64,000 nucleotides of DNA. It comes from Acidobacteriota bacterium. Its GTDB lineage: Bacteria; Acidobacteriota; Terriglobia; Terriglobales; Acidobacteriaceae. Within the stretch, counting starts at the first letter, position 1, and every line of letters starts with the position of its first letter. The DNA lies in NCBI GenBank assembly GCA_018268755.1, contig JAFDVW010000011.1, positions 148,343 to 212,342 on the forward strand. The letters are read 5' to 3'. The notes beneath the pieces are model-generated. The model did no database searches, was not told the origin of the DNA, and was given only the letters and a program-made list of their open reading frames with translations. The position numbers and the translations under genes are program-made. Shown here in pieces: positions 18,799 to 27,884 of the stretch.

Positions 18799-19245
18799 AT
18801 GCCAGCCAAGAAGACGAAAGCGAAAAAGAAGCCAGCCAAGAGGAAGTCTGCCGTAGCGAAAAAAACCGGGAGCGCGAGCCGTCCGAAAGCCAAGAAACGC
18901 CCCAAGAAGGCGGCCAAGACCGCGGCCAAGAAGGCCGCAGCCTCGAAGAAAAAGTCCAGCCCAGCCGGCAAGAGCAAAGCTTCCCCCCGCGGTGCATCCC
19001 AGCGTTCTTCGTCCTGGGGCCACGCAGGTGCGAAGTCATCTCGTCGGGCAGCAGATTCCGAAAAGTTGTCGCGCATCCAGCAGGCCGATTCGGAGAGCGT
19101 TGACGAATTGGTGGAAGAAGGAAACATCTTTGAAGCGGGCGCGGTGGCCGGGGTCGAGCAGGCGGATGACGAAGACGGCCGGGAAGTGCACACCCGCCAG
19201 GTACCTGAGGACGACGTTCCTGAGGAATATCTGGACCGGGACTAG
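18799..19245 (+). CDS. Lysine/alanine-rich histone H1-like protein with acidic C-terminal domain
   Basis: Residues 1-60 are a KA-rich tail (AKKKPAKRKSAVAKK, KKAAKTAAKKAA) of eukaryotic-H1-C-terminus type, expected to bind DNA non-specifically. A short Ser/Arg linker follows. The last 60 residues are acidic and contain a conserved-looking block, SVDELVEEGNIFEAGAVAGVE, then EVHTRQVPEDDVPEEYLD. I associate that block with small hypothetical proteins of soil bacteria. The combination suggests a nucleoid-associated protein whose acidic domain modulates DNA binding (inference). The gene stands alone and has only a weak ribosome site. Alternative frames here are shorter and lack this tail pattern. 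Confidence 0.8.
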   Translation: MPAKKTKAKKKPAKRKSAVAKKTGSASRPKAKKRPKKAAKTAAKKAAASKKKSSPAGKSKASPRGASQRSSSWGHAGAKSSRRAADSEKLSRIQQADSESVDELVEEGNIFEAGAVAGVEQADDEDGREVHTRQVPEDDVPEEYLDRD

Positions 19246-19278
19246 TTCTAACGGTTGGACGCAGACTGCGGGCCGGAA

Positions 19279-20772
19279 TCATCCCGATACGCCCAAGGCC
19301 CGCACCGCATCTCCCGCCCCGCTCAGGTTGGCGAGGTTCATCTCGGAGTATTTGCGGGAGAGGATGACGCCGGGCGCGCCGGCGCGAAACGCCGCCGCCA
19401 CTGCATCCCTTACGCTTTCCCGGGTACGCTTGCTGTTGCCCGGCTCGGTCGGAATGTCCACGTCAATGCCGGACCATATCTGCGTCTTGCTGCCGGATAC
19501 GCCCGCCAAAGCGCGTTTGGTTTCGCGATAGACGTAGTCGGCGGAGAGCCCGGTCCGGGCGACCTGGGCGTAAGCCTTCTCCTGAAATCCCATCACTTCA
19601 TAGGTAAAGTCGGTGAGCTGCTGCTTGCTCAGGTCCCCATAGAGGGTCGAGCCGATGTTGTCCACGTATAACGCCATGCGCTCGCCGCCGCAGTTGTTGT
19701 ACATCACGACCTTAATAAAGTCGGAATATTTCGCGAGTTCCTGCCAATCCTGTTCCGCGCGATAGATGGGATTGAACGATGTGTTGTGCCAGATGTGCCA
19801 TCCCATGGGAATCGAAGGCTTGGCGGTCTTCACGGTGTGGTAGAGCGCGGCATAGGTCTCCCGTAGATTGTCGGTGAAGAACATCTCCCAGGCGGCAAGC
19901 TCGGGATAGCGCAACAGGATGCGCCAGAATTCCACAAAATAACCATCCGTCGGGCGCTTGCCGCTGCGCGCCGAACGCACATACTTTTCCAGTTCCAGAA
20001 ATCCCTGTTTCGCGCGCTCCGGGTTGATGCCTTTTTCTCGCGCCTTTTTCATGCAGAACTCGCAGAAACAGGTCACATTGCCGGGATCGATGGGCGGCGT
20101 GTCATGGGTGGCCCCCAGACTGTCGCCCAGCGCGCCCTGCCGCTCCGAGCCCCACATGATGCCGTCAATATCATAGGAACGGGCGAAGTCTTCCACCAGA
20201 CCAGTAAAGAAATTGCGGTAGCTGGGATGGTTCAGGCACAACGTTTCCATGTTTCGTCCGTACAGGTCGCGCTCCTGCACTTTTTCGATGTTGGGTAAGT
20301 CGGGGCGAAAGACGTCTTCCATCCAGGCGATGACTTTCATGCCGCGCTTTTTTGCGGCGGGAAGCACCTCCGCCAGAATGTCCAGGTTGCCGTGGTCGGG
20401 GGCATGCTCCGGGCGGATGACCGTGTCCCGGTAATACTGCGGATGCGGCGTGGCGAAATTGCCCCCATGGTAGTTCAGGTCATACTCCTGTTTGCCGTGG
20501 TCGGGCAGGGGGTAGCCGGGAATCTGCCGTCCGGCAATGCCGCGGCCATAGGTGAATACGGCGAGAAAGAGCGTATTCACGCCCGCGCGCTCCTGAAGAA
20601 TGTCCAATACCTTTTCCGTGCCTTCATCCACGAATGAAATCGCCCCGACCTGGATGCCAACCATCTTGTCCGGTGAGGAAGGCGCAGCAGCCCATCCCAG
20701 TGTGGGTGCGGCCAGAGCGGCGCTGGCGGTCACCTTCAGGAATTCACGGCGACTGAAATCGGAATCAGGCAT
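19279..20772 (-). CDS. Tat-exported TIM-barrel glycosidase-like protein
   Basis: The 497-residue protein begins with a twin-arginine signal (SRREFLKVTASAALAAP). It then shows a TIM-barrel pattern resembling putative glycosyl-hydrolase families of unknown specificity: GMKVIAWMEDVF, IDGIMWGSERQG, a CFCEFC cysteine pair near residue 237, and MGWHIWHN. Acidic residues at strand ends (W-M-E-D, W-G-S-E-R) are candidate catalytic residues. No exact family could be assigned. It is ten bases downstream of the beta-helix protein on the same strand, so the pair probably acts on one extracellular or periplasmic polysaccharide. Confidence 0.72.
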   Translation of the reverse strand: MPDSDFSRREFLKVTASAALAAPTLGWAAAPSSPDKMVGIQVGAISFVDEGTEKVLDILQERAGVNTLFLAVFTYGRGIAGRQIPGYPLPDHGKQEYDLNYHGGNFATPHPQYYRDTVIRPEHAPDHGNLDILAEVLPAAKKRGMKVIAWMEDVFRPDLPNIEKVQERDLYGRNMETLCLNHPSYRNFFTGLVEDFARSYDIDGIMWGSERQGALGDSLGATHDTPPIDPGNVTCFCEFCMKKAREKGINPERAKQGFLELEKYVRSARSGKRPTDGYFVEFWRILLRYPELAAWEMFFTDNLRETYAALYHTVKTAKPSIPMGWHIWHNTSFNPIYRAEQDWQELAKYSDFIKVVMYNNCGGERMALYVDNIGSTLYGDLSKQQLTDFTYEVMGFQEKAYAQVARTGLSADYVYRETKRALAGVSGSKTQIWSGIDVDIPTEPGNSKRTRESVRDAVAAAFRAGAPGVILSRKYSEMNLANLSGAGDAVRALGVSG

Positions 20773-20781
20773 GGCGTTCTC

Positions 20782-22290
20782 CTATTTGGTTTGATAACAG
20801 CCAATATCAAGTTTCCCCGCATGCACGCGCGGCATGCCGTCCAAATCCAGGTCTCCCACCGGCCAGTCTTGCACTGCGCCGGCGGCAATCGCGGGAGAAC
20901 CCGGCTGTAGATGAAAATTGTCTGCTGTGGGGTCAACCAGGTGCGGATCGAGGAAGCGGGAGTGCGCGTCGTTTCCGGTGCCGCTGACATAGCGGTCAAA
21001 CCCGGTCACGCTTTCGGAGGCCCCCGTCCAGGTGCTGGCCTGGGCTCCCTTGTCGCAGAAATAGAGATTGTGGTCGAGCAGGGCGGGCGGGTGGTCCTTG
21101 TCGAACTTGGTCTTGGTCAGCGACAGCAGGCAGCGGGGCCCGGCATACACCAGGTTGTTGGCGAAAATATTGTCGGCCATGTTCCACTGCATCTGGAATT
21201 CGCCCGAGCCGGTATTGGAAGTGTCATTTTGGTAAAGGGTATTATTGAGGACGGCACTATGCTCGGTGTGGCCGCGCTCCGGATCATAGCCACCAATGGA
21301 AACGCCCGCGGTATGGCAGCGGTAAATCAGATTGTTGCGGGCCGTGATGTAGCTGGTGGAGCGGCCTTTGTGTTCGCTGGCCAGTTCGATGCCGAAGTCC
21401 ACGTTGTGAATGATGTTCTGCTCGATCAGGATTCGGGTGCCGCCGTCCACGTAAATTCCGTCCGAAGATTGGTCCATTCCATAGGCGGGATTGCCGCGCG
21501 AGGTGATGTTGTACACCAGATTGCCGCGGACCACCCCATCGCGCGCCTGGTCCACCGCCGGGTCTGGGGCGGTGCGCTCAAACCCAATCACGTCGATCCC
21601 GATATTGTTGTTGTCGTGCACCACATTATGGGTGATGCGAAAATTGGTGACGTTCCCGTTTACCACCAGGGACTCGCTTGATCCCGTCTTCAGGTGGTGC
21701 ACTTCGTTGCCTTCAATCAGCAGGTCGGTGATCGGTGTTTTGGCGTCCGTGCCGTAGACGGCAATGCCAAAGCCGTTGCCGCCGCGCCCCGGGGCATCGC
21801 GTCCTTCAAAGGTCTGCTCGATGTGGTGCACATTGTTGTGCAGCAGCTCAAGGTGCGATCCCGCCCCGGTCACGCTGATCCCCAGCGGGCTCAGGTGGCG
21901 GTCGGCGGTGCGGAAGTTGCGAATTTCGAACTCTGCGAACCGGACGTAGCTCTGGTTGTGGATGGTCAATATTCCCTCGCGTCCCGAAGGCGTGAAGCGC
22001 GAGGCATCCAGAACGGCAGTTTCGCCGGGATAGCTGCGGAAGGTGATGAATCCGTCGCTGGCGTTTCCGGATACGTGAACCCTCACTAATTCTTCATAGG
22101 TCCCGCCCCGCACCAGCACGGTGCTGCCGGCGCGTGCGGTGTCGGCGGCGTGCTGAATGGTCTTCCACGGCGCATTCTGAGTGCCGGGGTTGGCGTCGTT
22201 GCCGCCGGGAGAGACATAGTAGGAGGTATTCACCTGGCCGAAGGCCGCGGCCGTTGCGATCCATAGGGTCAATGCGGTCAGAAACTTCAT
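20782..22290 (-). CDS. Secreted right-handed parallel beta-helix protein (pectate-lyase-like fold)
   Basis: A cleavable signal peptide (MKFLTALTLWIATAAAFGQ) precedes the DUF1565-type opening YYVSPGGNDANPGTQNAPW. Many short repeats of the beta-helix type then follow (for example NNIGIDVIGF, NIIHNVDFGIELAS, RNNLIYRCHTAGVSI), each about 22-30 residues with Asn ladders. The tail FHLQPGSPAIAAGA is typical of these surface proteins. They bind or cleave polysaccharides, and catalytic residues cannot be assigned by eye. It is the first gene of a two-gene unit with the Tat TIM-barrel protein and divergent from the CBM9-like gene. Confidence 0.83.
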   Translation of the reverse strand: MKFLTALTLWIATAAAFGQVNTSYYVSPGGNDANPGTQNAPWKTIQHAADTARAGSTVLVRGGTYEELVRVHVSGNASDGFITFRSYPGETAVLDASRFTPSGREGILTIHNQSYVRFAEFEIRNFRTADRHLSPLGISVTGAGSHLELLHNNVHHIEQTFEGRDAPGRGGNGFGIAVYGTDAKTPITDLLIEGNEVHHLKTGSSESLVVNGNVTNFRITHNVVHDNNNIGIDVIGFERTAPDPAVDQARDGVVRGNLVYNITSRGNPAYGMDQSSDGIYVDGGTRILIEQNIIHNVDFGIELASEHKGRSTSYITARNNLIYRCHTAGVSIGGYDPERGHTEHSAVLNNTLYQNDTSNTGSGEFQMQWNMADNIFANNLVYAGPRCLLSLTKTKFDKDHPPALLDHNLYFCDKGAQASTWTGASESVTGFDRYVSGTGNDAHSRFLDPHLVDPTADNFHLQPGSPAIAAGAVQDWPVGDLDLDGMPRVHAGKLDIGCYQTK

Positions 22291-22518
22291 GGCTTACCTG
22301 CCTGGAAGAAAAGGTTTGCGAGGGCCGTCTTTGCCGGGAATTCAGCCCATCGCGTTCCGCATAACGAAAGCTTCGATATATTTCTCTTTATATGTTTTTA
22401 TTTCCTTTGTCCAGCAAAAATAAATTTGCCCGGGGGCCGCGAAATGGCCGCCGGATTCGCCAGGATCGCCTTGACCGGCAGGCCTTTTCCGGTGGGCCCC
22501 CCGGCCCCCATGGAGCGC

Positions 22519-22547
22519 TTGACAGAAAACGAAGCGAAAGTAAAAGT
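22519..22547 (+). promoter_or_regulatory. Possible promoter of the CBM9-like gene
   Basis: TTGACA at 22519-22524 is followed 16-17 bases later by an A-rich weak -10 (TAAAAG/AAAAGT), only a few bases before the ATG at 22554. This would give a nearly leaderless transcript. The downstream box is poor, so the call is tentative. Confidence 0.3.
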
Positions 22548-22553
22548 AATAGG

Positions 22554-23306
22554 ATGTTCGCCCGCGTTTCTTCCTCCTCGCTTCCTGCTTCCTGGCTCCT
22601 GAGGCTAGGGATCGCCGTCTGCCTGCTTTTCCTGCTGAGCGGTCTGGCGCTGGCCGGGGAGCCCTCTTTGCTGCAGGCAGTCCAGGCCCGCGCGGATGTG
22701 CCGCTCGACACCGACCCTGCCTCGTCATTCTGGAGTGCGACTCGTCCTGCCTTGGTGGAGAGAGACAAGCAGGGGAAATCCCTGCCGCAGTTCCGCGCCG
22801 AAGTGCGTACCCGCTGGACTCAGGACAATTTGTATTTTCTCTTTATCTGCCCTTATGACGAGCTCTATCTCAAGCCCTCGCCGCAGGTGGAACAAGAGAC
22901 CAATGAGCTGTGGAATTGGGACGTGGCGGAGGTCTTCCTCGGCTCCGATTTCCACAATATCAATCGTTATCGGGAGTTTGAGGTGTCGCCGCAAGCAGAA
23001 TGGGTGGACCTGGATATCGACCTGGACCGCCCGCATCACGAAGACGGTTGGACATGGAATTCTGGGTTTGTCGTGAAGGCGCGGGTCGACGCAGCCAACC
23101 ATCGCTGGTATGCCGCGATGAAGATTCCGTTTTCGGCCATCGCTACGCGGCCGGCTGCCATGGGCAATGAATTTCGCGTGAATCTGTTTCTGAGCCAGGG
23201 ACCTCCCGCGAAACATCGCGCTCTCGCATGGCGGGCGCCGAGGAGCAAGACTTTCCACGCTCCGCAGCGCTTCGGCATTCTTCGCCTGGTTCCCGAGTCA
23301 CGCTAA
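22554..23306 (+). CDS. Exported CBM9-like carbohydrate-binding protein
   Basis: The start at 22554 gives a 250-residue protein with a clear signal peptide (ending SGLALAGE). The rest matches the family-9 carbohydrate-binding-like domain seen as a stand-alone protein: ARTRWTQDNLYFLFICPYDEL-type opening, WNWDVAEVFLG, YREFEVSPQAEWVDLDID, and a final strand. These beta-sandwiches bind sugar ends, often reducing ends, in the periplasm or at the surface. The gene is convergent with the MFS gene (nine-base gap) and divergent from the beta-helix gene. An upstream extension of the frame to 22392 lacks coding character. Confidence 0.82.
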   Translation: MFARVSSSSLPASWLLRLGIAVCLLFLLSGLALAGEPSLLQAVQARADVPLDTDPASSFWSATRPALVERDKQGKSLPQFRAEVRTRWTQDNLYFLFICPYDELYLKPSPQVEQETNELWNWDVAEVFLGSDFHNINRYREFEVSPQAEWVDLDIDLDRPHHEDGWTWNSGFVVKARVDAANHRWYAAMKIPFSAIATRPAAMGNEFRVNLFLSQGPPAKHRALAWRAPRSKTFHAPQRFGILRLVPESR

Positions 23307-23315
23307 GGACACGAG

Positions 23316-24671
23316 CTAGTGCCCATGCCGCTGGGTTTCCGGCGAAGCATGGCCTTCGGGCCGCACCAGTAGCCAGGCGATTCCACCGGCGGCGCTCAGA
23401 AGCGCCGCGGCCAGAAACGAAGCGGTCCAGCCAAAACGCTGGGCCAGAACCGGGGTCAGCCATGCGGTGAGCGCTCCTCCGAACTGCGCCCCCATGTTCA
23501 TAAAGCCGGAAACAAATCCTGCGCTGGTGCCTCCGATGTCGGCGCTGATCGACCAATAAGAACTCTGCGCCAGGTAAAGCGCTCCCACGCCGCTGGACAA
23601 CACCAGACTGGCCAGGGCGGGGCTGGCCACGCGCGAGCCCACGATCAGAATGAAAGCGCACGATAGCAGCGCCGCGCAGGCCAGCGCGCAGCGGCCAATC
23701 CGCTTACCGTAGGCGCGGGTCAATGCATCGCTGAGCGCCCCTCCGCTCAGGCTGCAGATGACGATGGCAATGGGGGGAAGCGTGCTGTAAAACGCGCTGG
23801 TCTTCAGGTCCAGGCCGCGCACCTTGGCCAGGTAAATGTAAAACCAGCTGAAAAAGATCCAGGCTACATAGCCAAAGCAAAAGTAGCTGAGCGTGACCGC
23901 CAGAACGCTGCGGTTCAGCACCATCTCCGTCCGCGTGCGGTGGCGGGGCGGAGCCTGCGTCCCAGAAGGAGAAGCCGTTTCCACCGCCGCTCCCGGCGAG
24001 CGGAACTTCTGGATGTAAGCCAATTCCGCGGGCGAGACCATGGCGTGCGCTTCGGGCACGTCGCGCGCCGCCAGGTACCAGATCACTCCGACCACTAGAC
24101 CCAGGACTGCGCTCGCCCAGAAAGAGGAGCGCCAGCCGTAGTGGACCATGAGATAAGTGACAAACAGCGGGGCCACGGCGGTGCCTGCGCCCACTCCGGC
24201 GAAGATCAATCCGTTGGCCAGGCCGCGCTCCTGCGTGGGCACCCACTGCGCCACGAAGCGGTTCGACGCGGGATAGATGATGGCTTCGCCGGTGCCGAGC
24301 AACAGGCGAATTACCACCAGGGAGAACAAAGCATGAGCGCCCTGGCCCGATAACGATGCCGTGAGCGCGGTGAACACGCCCCACCAGACCGCGCCGATGG
24401 TCAGCACATAGCGCGGGCCCAGCTTGTCGGCCAGCCAGCCTCCGGGGGTTTGAAAGAGCGCGTAGCCGATGAGAAACGCACTGAAGACCGAACCCAGCTG
24501 GATCTGGCTGAGATGGTACTCCTCCGCCAGGGCGGCTCCGGCCACCGAGATGTTGACCCGGTCCAGAAAGGAAACCGCCCCCAATAAAAACAGCAGGGAC
24601 AAGAGATACCAGCGCACCCGGCCAACGCCGCGCTCAGCCATGCCGGGTCCTGGTGCGGCGGCGGATTGCAT
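23316..24671 (-). CDS. MFS transporter of the anion:cation symporter (hexuronate/glucarate) type
   Basis: The 451-residue, roughly 12-helix carrier has the ACS-family start LGAVSFLDRVNISVAGAALAEEYHLS. The FQTPGGWLADKLGPRYVLTIG loop matches GudP/ExuT-type transporters of hexuronates and aldarates. It is the last gene of the minus-strand operon running from the SelA-like gene, 33 bases after the RidA gene. A natural role is cytoplasmic uptake of the acid produced by the exported enzymes (inference). The proximal loop (about 225-250) is charged and Pro-rich, as usual between halves. Confidence 0.86.
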   Translation of the reverse strand: MQSAAAPGPGMAERGVGRVRWYLLSLLFLLGAVSFLDRVNISVAGAALAEEYHLSQIQLGSVFSAFLIGYALFQTPGGWLADKLGPRYVLTIGAVWWGVFTALTASLSGQGAHALFSLVVIRLLLGTGEAIIYPASNRFVAQWVPTQERGLANGLIFAGVGAGTAVAPLFVTYLMVHYGWRSSFWASAVLGLVVGVIWYLAARDVPEAHAMVSPAELAYIQKFRSPGAAVETASPSGTQAPPRHRTRTEMVLNRSVLAVTLSYFCFGYVAWIFFSWFYIYLAKVRGLDLKTSAFYSTLPPIAIVICSLSGGALSDALTRAYGKRIGRCALACAALLSCAFILIVGSRVASPALASLVLSSGVGALYLAQSSYWSISADIGGTSAGFVSGFMNMGAQFGGALTAWLTPVLAQRFGWTASFLAAALLSAAGGIAWLLVRPEGHASPETQRHGH

Positions 24672-24704
24672 GGAAGCAAAGGTTCATGGCCTTTCCCCTC
24701 AGTC

Positions 24705-25208
24705 CTATTTGCGGACAACCGCCGCGATGCAGTTGATCTCCACCAGCGACTGGCCGGGAAGTGCGGATACCGCGACCGTGGTTCGCGCCGGGCCCCCATT
24801 GGGAAAGTATTTCTTGAACACTTTGTTCATGCCGGCATAATCGTCAATGGAGGCCAGGTAAACGTTGAGTTGCAGGACGCTCTCCATGGTTCCTCCACCG
24901 GCTTCCACCAGCATCTTCACATTGTCCAGGACCTTGGTGGTGTGGGTCTCGATGTCGGTGGGGAATTTTCCTTCTGGGTCGTGAGAGTGCGCGCCTTGCC
25001 CCGAGATGTAGATGGTGCCGTTGTGAATGGTCAGCGGGCTGAAAAGTGCGGTGGGGTCCGCCGGTTTGCCTTCGTAGTTGAGCTTCTGCACGTCATGAGA
25101 CTTTTTGGAGGCGGCCACCGCCGAGCCACTTAGAAGGGCTGCGGCCCCCACGCCGGTAAAGAGGGAAGCGATACGAGAGGCAAAGTTTCTGCGAGTGCTG
25201 GAAATCAT
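24705..25208 (-). CDS. Exported RidA-family enamine/imine deaminase
   Basis: An N-terminal twin-arginine-like signal (STRRNFASRIASLFTG...) precedes a single RidA (YjgF) domain at about residues 40-167. The active-site arginine is kept in GPARTTVAVSALPG, and the acidic residue in LVEINCIAA is present, so deaminase activity is plausible. Cytosolic RidA hydrolyses reactive 2-aminoacrylate-type enamines/imines released by PLP enzymes, and an exported version is unusual. It has its own ribosome site (AAGGAGAG) and sits between the MFS and RraA genes of the same operon, which also encodes a SelA-like PLP enzyme. Confidence 0.87.
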   Translation of the reverse strand: MISSTRRNFASRIASLFTGVGAAALLSGSAVAASKKSHDVQKLNYEGKPADPTALFSPLTIHNGTIYISGQGAHSHDPEGKFPTDIETHTTKVLDNVKMLVEAGGGTMESVLQLNVYLASIDDYAGMNKVFKKYFPNGGPARTTVAVSALPGQSLVEINCIAAVVRK

Positions 25209-25250
25209 GGATCTCTCCTTGTCAAAAAATATTAGGCATCGGGCTGCTGG

Positions 25251-26072
25251 TCACAGGCGGCCGACTTGTTTTACGGCCTCCACAATCGACCGGGTTTTTT
25301 CGATGATGGAATACATGGAGTGCTCTTTGTAATCCATCTGCTGCGCCACGGCGAGAGTTTTTTCCGCCGCGCCGCGAGGGACCACTGCCACCCCGTCGCC
25401 GTCGGCCACGATGATGTCCCCGGGATTGACCGGGACTCCGTCACAGACCACGGGAATATTGGCCCCGGCGAAGCGATAGTGATGCACCGAGGTGGAGGGC
25501 ACAACGCCTAAGGCAAACACCGGGAACCCGATCTTTTGCAACTGGCCTACATCGCGTACCCCGCCATCAATGACCGCTCCGGCATAATTTCGCGCGGCCA
25601 TGGCCGTGCCCATTAGCCCGCCCATGCCGGCAATGTCCGCACCGTCCTCCACCACCATGACCCAGACAGAATCCTTTTGCCCCGCGTCGATGGCCGCCAG
25701 CATGCCGTTGAGGGCGGCGGGATCGTCGTTCTCCTCTTTCTTTAGGCGGACGGTGGTCGCGATGCCGGCAAACTTGCTGGGGAAAATCGGCCGCATGCGA
25801 TGCGACATGTACATTTTTTTGCCGACCACTTGTTCCAGCGCGTCCGACACGGACGCCACCTCGACGTGGCGATACGCGTCGAGCAGCGCAACCTGGTCTT
25901 TGGCGCCATCCGGGGCTTGTGCCTGCACAGTGCGGAACCCCCAGACGGACAAGGCCACCGCCGTCAGCAGAATGAAAAGCATGGAAAGCCGGAATACACG
26001 TTGCGATGTTTTGCGGCCAAGAATGGTCTTCAGCACAATTGCCTCCTGCGGGTTGCGCAGTAATCGCTTCAT
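25251..26072 (-). CDS. Membrane-anchored or exported RraA-like aldolase
   Basis: The ATG ending at 26072 overlaps the SMP-30 stop by four bases (ATGA coupling); the open frame further upstream is shadow. An N-terminal basic stretch and hydrophobic segment (about residues 28-46, FRLSMLFILLTAVALSVWG) form a signal or anchor. The rest is RraA/HMG-aldolase fold with the hallmark GAVIDGGVRDVGQL and PVVCDGVPVNPGDIIVADGDGV. Enzymes of this fold cleave 4-hydroxy-4-methyl-2-oxoglutarate-like keto acids to pyruvate, using a divalent metal. Export is unexpected for this family. The context suggests an aldolase acting on a keto-deoxy sugar acid (inference). Confidence 0.85.
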   Translation of the reverse strand: MKRLLRNPQEAIVLKTILGRKTSQRVFRLSMLFILLTAVALSVWGFRTVQAQAPDGAKDQVALLDAYRHVEVASVSDALEQVVGKKMYMSHRMRPIFPSKFAGIATTVRLKKEENDDPAALNGMLAAIDAGQKDSVWVMVVEDGADIAGMGGLMGTAMAARNYAGAVIDGGVRDVGQLQKIGFPVFALGVVPSTSVHHYRFAGANIPVVCDGVPVNPGDIIVADGDGVAVVPRGAAEKTLAVAQQMDYKEHSMYSIIEKTRSIVEAVKQVGRL

Positions 26073-27019
26073 GGGGTCAGGTAGGGCACAAATCCGACCG
26101 CATTGGTTTTGATCTTGTACAGCGACGTGGTCGCCGTAATATACAGTGTCTTCGAGTCGGGGTCTCCCCACGCCAGATTGGCCGGCTGTTCCGGAACAAC
26201 GATGGTCCCCAGGTGCTGTCCGGCGGCGTTCCATACCCAGATCCCCTTCGGACCGGTGACGTAGAGGTTTCCGGCCCGGTCTACGCGCATGCCGTCGGGA
26301 ACGCCCTCTCCCTTTACGCCCGGCTCCTCGCCAAAGATGCGGCCGTTCGCAAGCGTTCCATTGGGCAGGAAATCATACACACGGATGTTGCGCTGTGCGC
26401 TGTCGTCCACGTACAGCCGCTTGCCGTCGGGGGAAAACGCCAGTCCGTTGGGCTCGGTGAGATCTTTGGTGAGCAGCCGGACTTCCCCATGGCTATCGAG
26501 GCGGAAGACGCCCTGGAAGTCCAGTTCCTGCTTCTGGTCTTTGGGCAAATCGGAAGTGGGGTCGGTGAAGTAGATGGCTCCGTCGGGCCCGAGGACAACG
26601 TCGTTTGGACTATTGAATCGCTTGCCCTGAAAGCGGTCGGCCAGCACGGTGTAAGTACCGTTGGGCTGGATGCGAAGGATGGCGCGCAATACGCTGGCGC
26701 AATCAATCAGCCGGTGCTGCGCATCGTAGGTGTTGCCATCCGGGTCGCCCAGGGAAATCAGCTCTTCTTTATGTCCATCGGGATAGACGCGCAGGATCTT
26801 GTTGAAGACTTCGTCGCTGACGTAGACGAATCCGGCTTCGTCCCAGACCGGGCCTTCGGTAAATCCCATTCCGCTGGAGACCTTTTCCAGCTGGGCTGTC
26901 TTGGGAATAAGCTCCCAAAACTTTGCGGAATTTGCCTTGAGTTCGAACCGCCGAAGCGGCGTTTGCGCCGTCGCCCCGGAGGAGACGATCAGGAGAAAGC
27001 ACAGGACGCGTAGGATCAT
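26069..27019 (-). CDS. Exported SMP-30/gluconolactonase-family lactonase
   Basis: The ATG ending at 27019 gives a signal peptide (MILRVLCFLLIVSSGATAQ) and overlaps the cytochrome stop by four bases. The six-bladed propeller carries the family metal-site segments: MGFTEGPVWDEAG (Glu), RFNSPNDVVLGPDG (Asn) and EPNGLAFSPDGKRLYVDDS (Asp). SMP-30 proteins hydrolyse sugar lactones with Ca or Zn. Here it would open the lactone made by the PQQ dehydrogenase encoded divergently, linking oxidation to the lyase step (inference). The 316-residue length is normal. Confidence 0.9.
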   Translation of the reverse strand: MILRVLCFLLIVSSGATAQTPLRRFELKANSAKFWELIPKTAQLEKVSSGMGFTEGPVWDEAGFVYVSDEVFNKILRVYPDGHKEELISLGDPDGNTYDAQHRLIDCASVLRAILRIQPNGTYTVLADRFQGKRFNSPNDVVLGPDGAIYFTDPTSDLPKDQKQELDFQGVFRLDSHGEVRLLTKDLTEPNGLAFSPDGKRLYVDDSAQRNIRVYDFLPNGTLANGRIFGEEPGVKGEGVPDGMRVDRAGNLYVTGPKGIWVWNAAGQHLGTIVVPEQPANLAWGDPDSKTLYITATTSLYKIKTNAVGFVPYLTP

Positions 27020-27867
27020 GGTTTGGCCTCGGTAAGGCTGGCAAGATAGGCGACCAATTGATTCAGCTCTTCCTGGCTGAGCTTCGCGCCATAGTCGCCG
27101 GGCATGATCGGCAGCGGGTCCCACGTAAGCTCTGCCACATCGTTTTTCTCCAGGAGATGGAAAGCCCCGTCCAGAGATTGCAATTGCAGTGAAAAATTAT
27201 CTTCGTTGCGCACCAATCCGGAAACCTGCTGTCCCTCTTTCGTGGTTATCCGGGCCAGGGTCTTGTGCAGGGCGGGACGGCTGTCCGCACTCAGGATGGA
27301 GTGGCGAATATCACCGGCGGAATGGTTGGCGCCATAGTCCGAGAGATCAGGACCAAGGAATCCTCCCCGGCCGTTCACCATGTGGCACTCCCCACAGCCT
27401 GCCTTGCCGGCGTAGAGCGCCTTTCCATGTTCTGCGTCGGCGGTAACAATCGCGGCCGAGTCGCGTTTGCCCTGCAGGAGGCGGAGGTAGCGTAGCAATT
27501 CCGCGAGCTTCTCCGGGCCCAGCGCCCCGAATGCGGGCATGCCGGCCTGAGGCTTGCCCTCCTGTAAAACTTTGAGCAGCTGAGCGTCCGGCATGCGGAC
27601 GATCGAACGCTTCATGGCGATGTCGGGAGCGCGCTCGCCCCCGCGACCATTCAGTCCATGGCAAGGCGCACAAATCGATTCAAAGGTTTGTTTCCCGGCG
27701 GAGGAATTTGCGCTGGCCTGGGACGCCGAGACTTTTTTCGGGGCGGTGGACTGGGCATGGCCGGCCACCAGAGCGCATCCCAGCACCAGGACGCTCCAGG
27801 CAGCATAGTGCCGGGCCGGCAGCGAAGGGGCGGACCATCTGCGTCCTGGGCTGTGCGCTCTCTTCAT
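27016..27867 (-). CDS. Exported dihaem c-type cytochrome
   Basis: A long basic N-terminus and hydrophobic segment (about residues 19-40) form the export signal. Two haem-binding CxxCH sites follow, CAPCH (66-70) and CGECH (158-162), with candidate axial methionines in MPAF (about 110) and near PIMPGDYG. The layout matches cytochromes accompanying PQQ-dependent dehydrogenases and SoxA/PVC-type cytochromes. It probably accepts electrons from the PQQ dehydrogenase at 31984-33606, which has no haem domain of its own (inference). Four-base overlap with the lactonase and a 17-base gap to the triple-RidA gene show co-transcription. Confidence 0.9.
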   Translation of the reverse strand: MKRAHSPGRRWSAPSLPARHYAAWSVLVLGCALVAGHAQSTAPKKVSASQASANSSAGKQTFESICAPCHGLNGRGGERAPDIAMKRSIVRMPDAQLLKVLQEGKPQAGMPAFGALGPEKLAELLRYLRLLQGKRDSAAIVTADAEHGKALYAGKAGCGECHMVNGRGGFLGPDLSDYGANHSAGDIRHSILSADSRPALHKTLARITTKEGQQVSGLVRNEDNFSLQLQSLDGAFHLLEKNDVAELTWDPLPIMPGDYGAKLSQEELNQLVAYLASLTEAKP

Positions 27868-27884
27868 GGACTTCCAGTGGTGGC

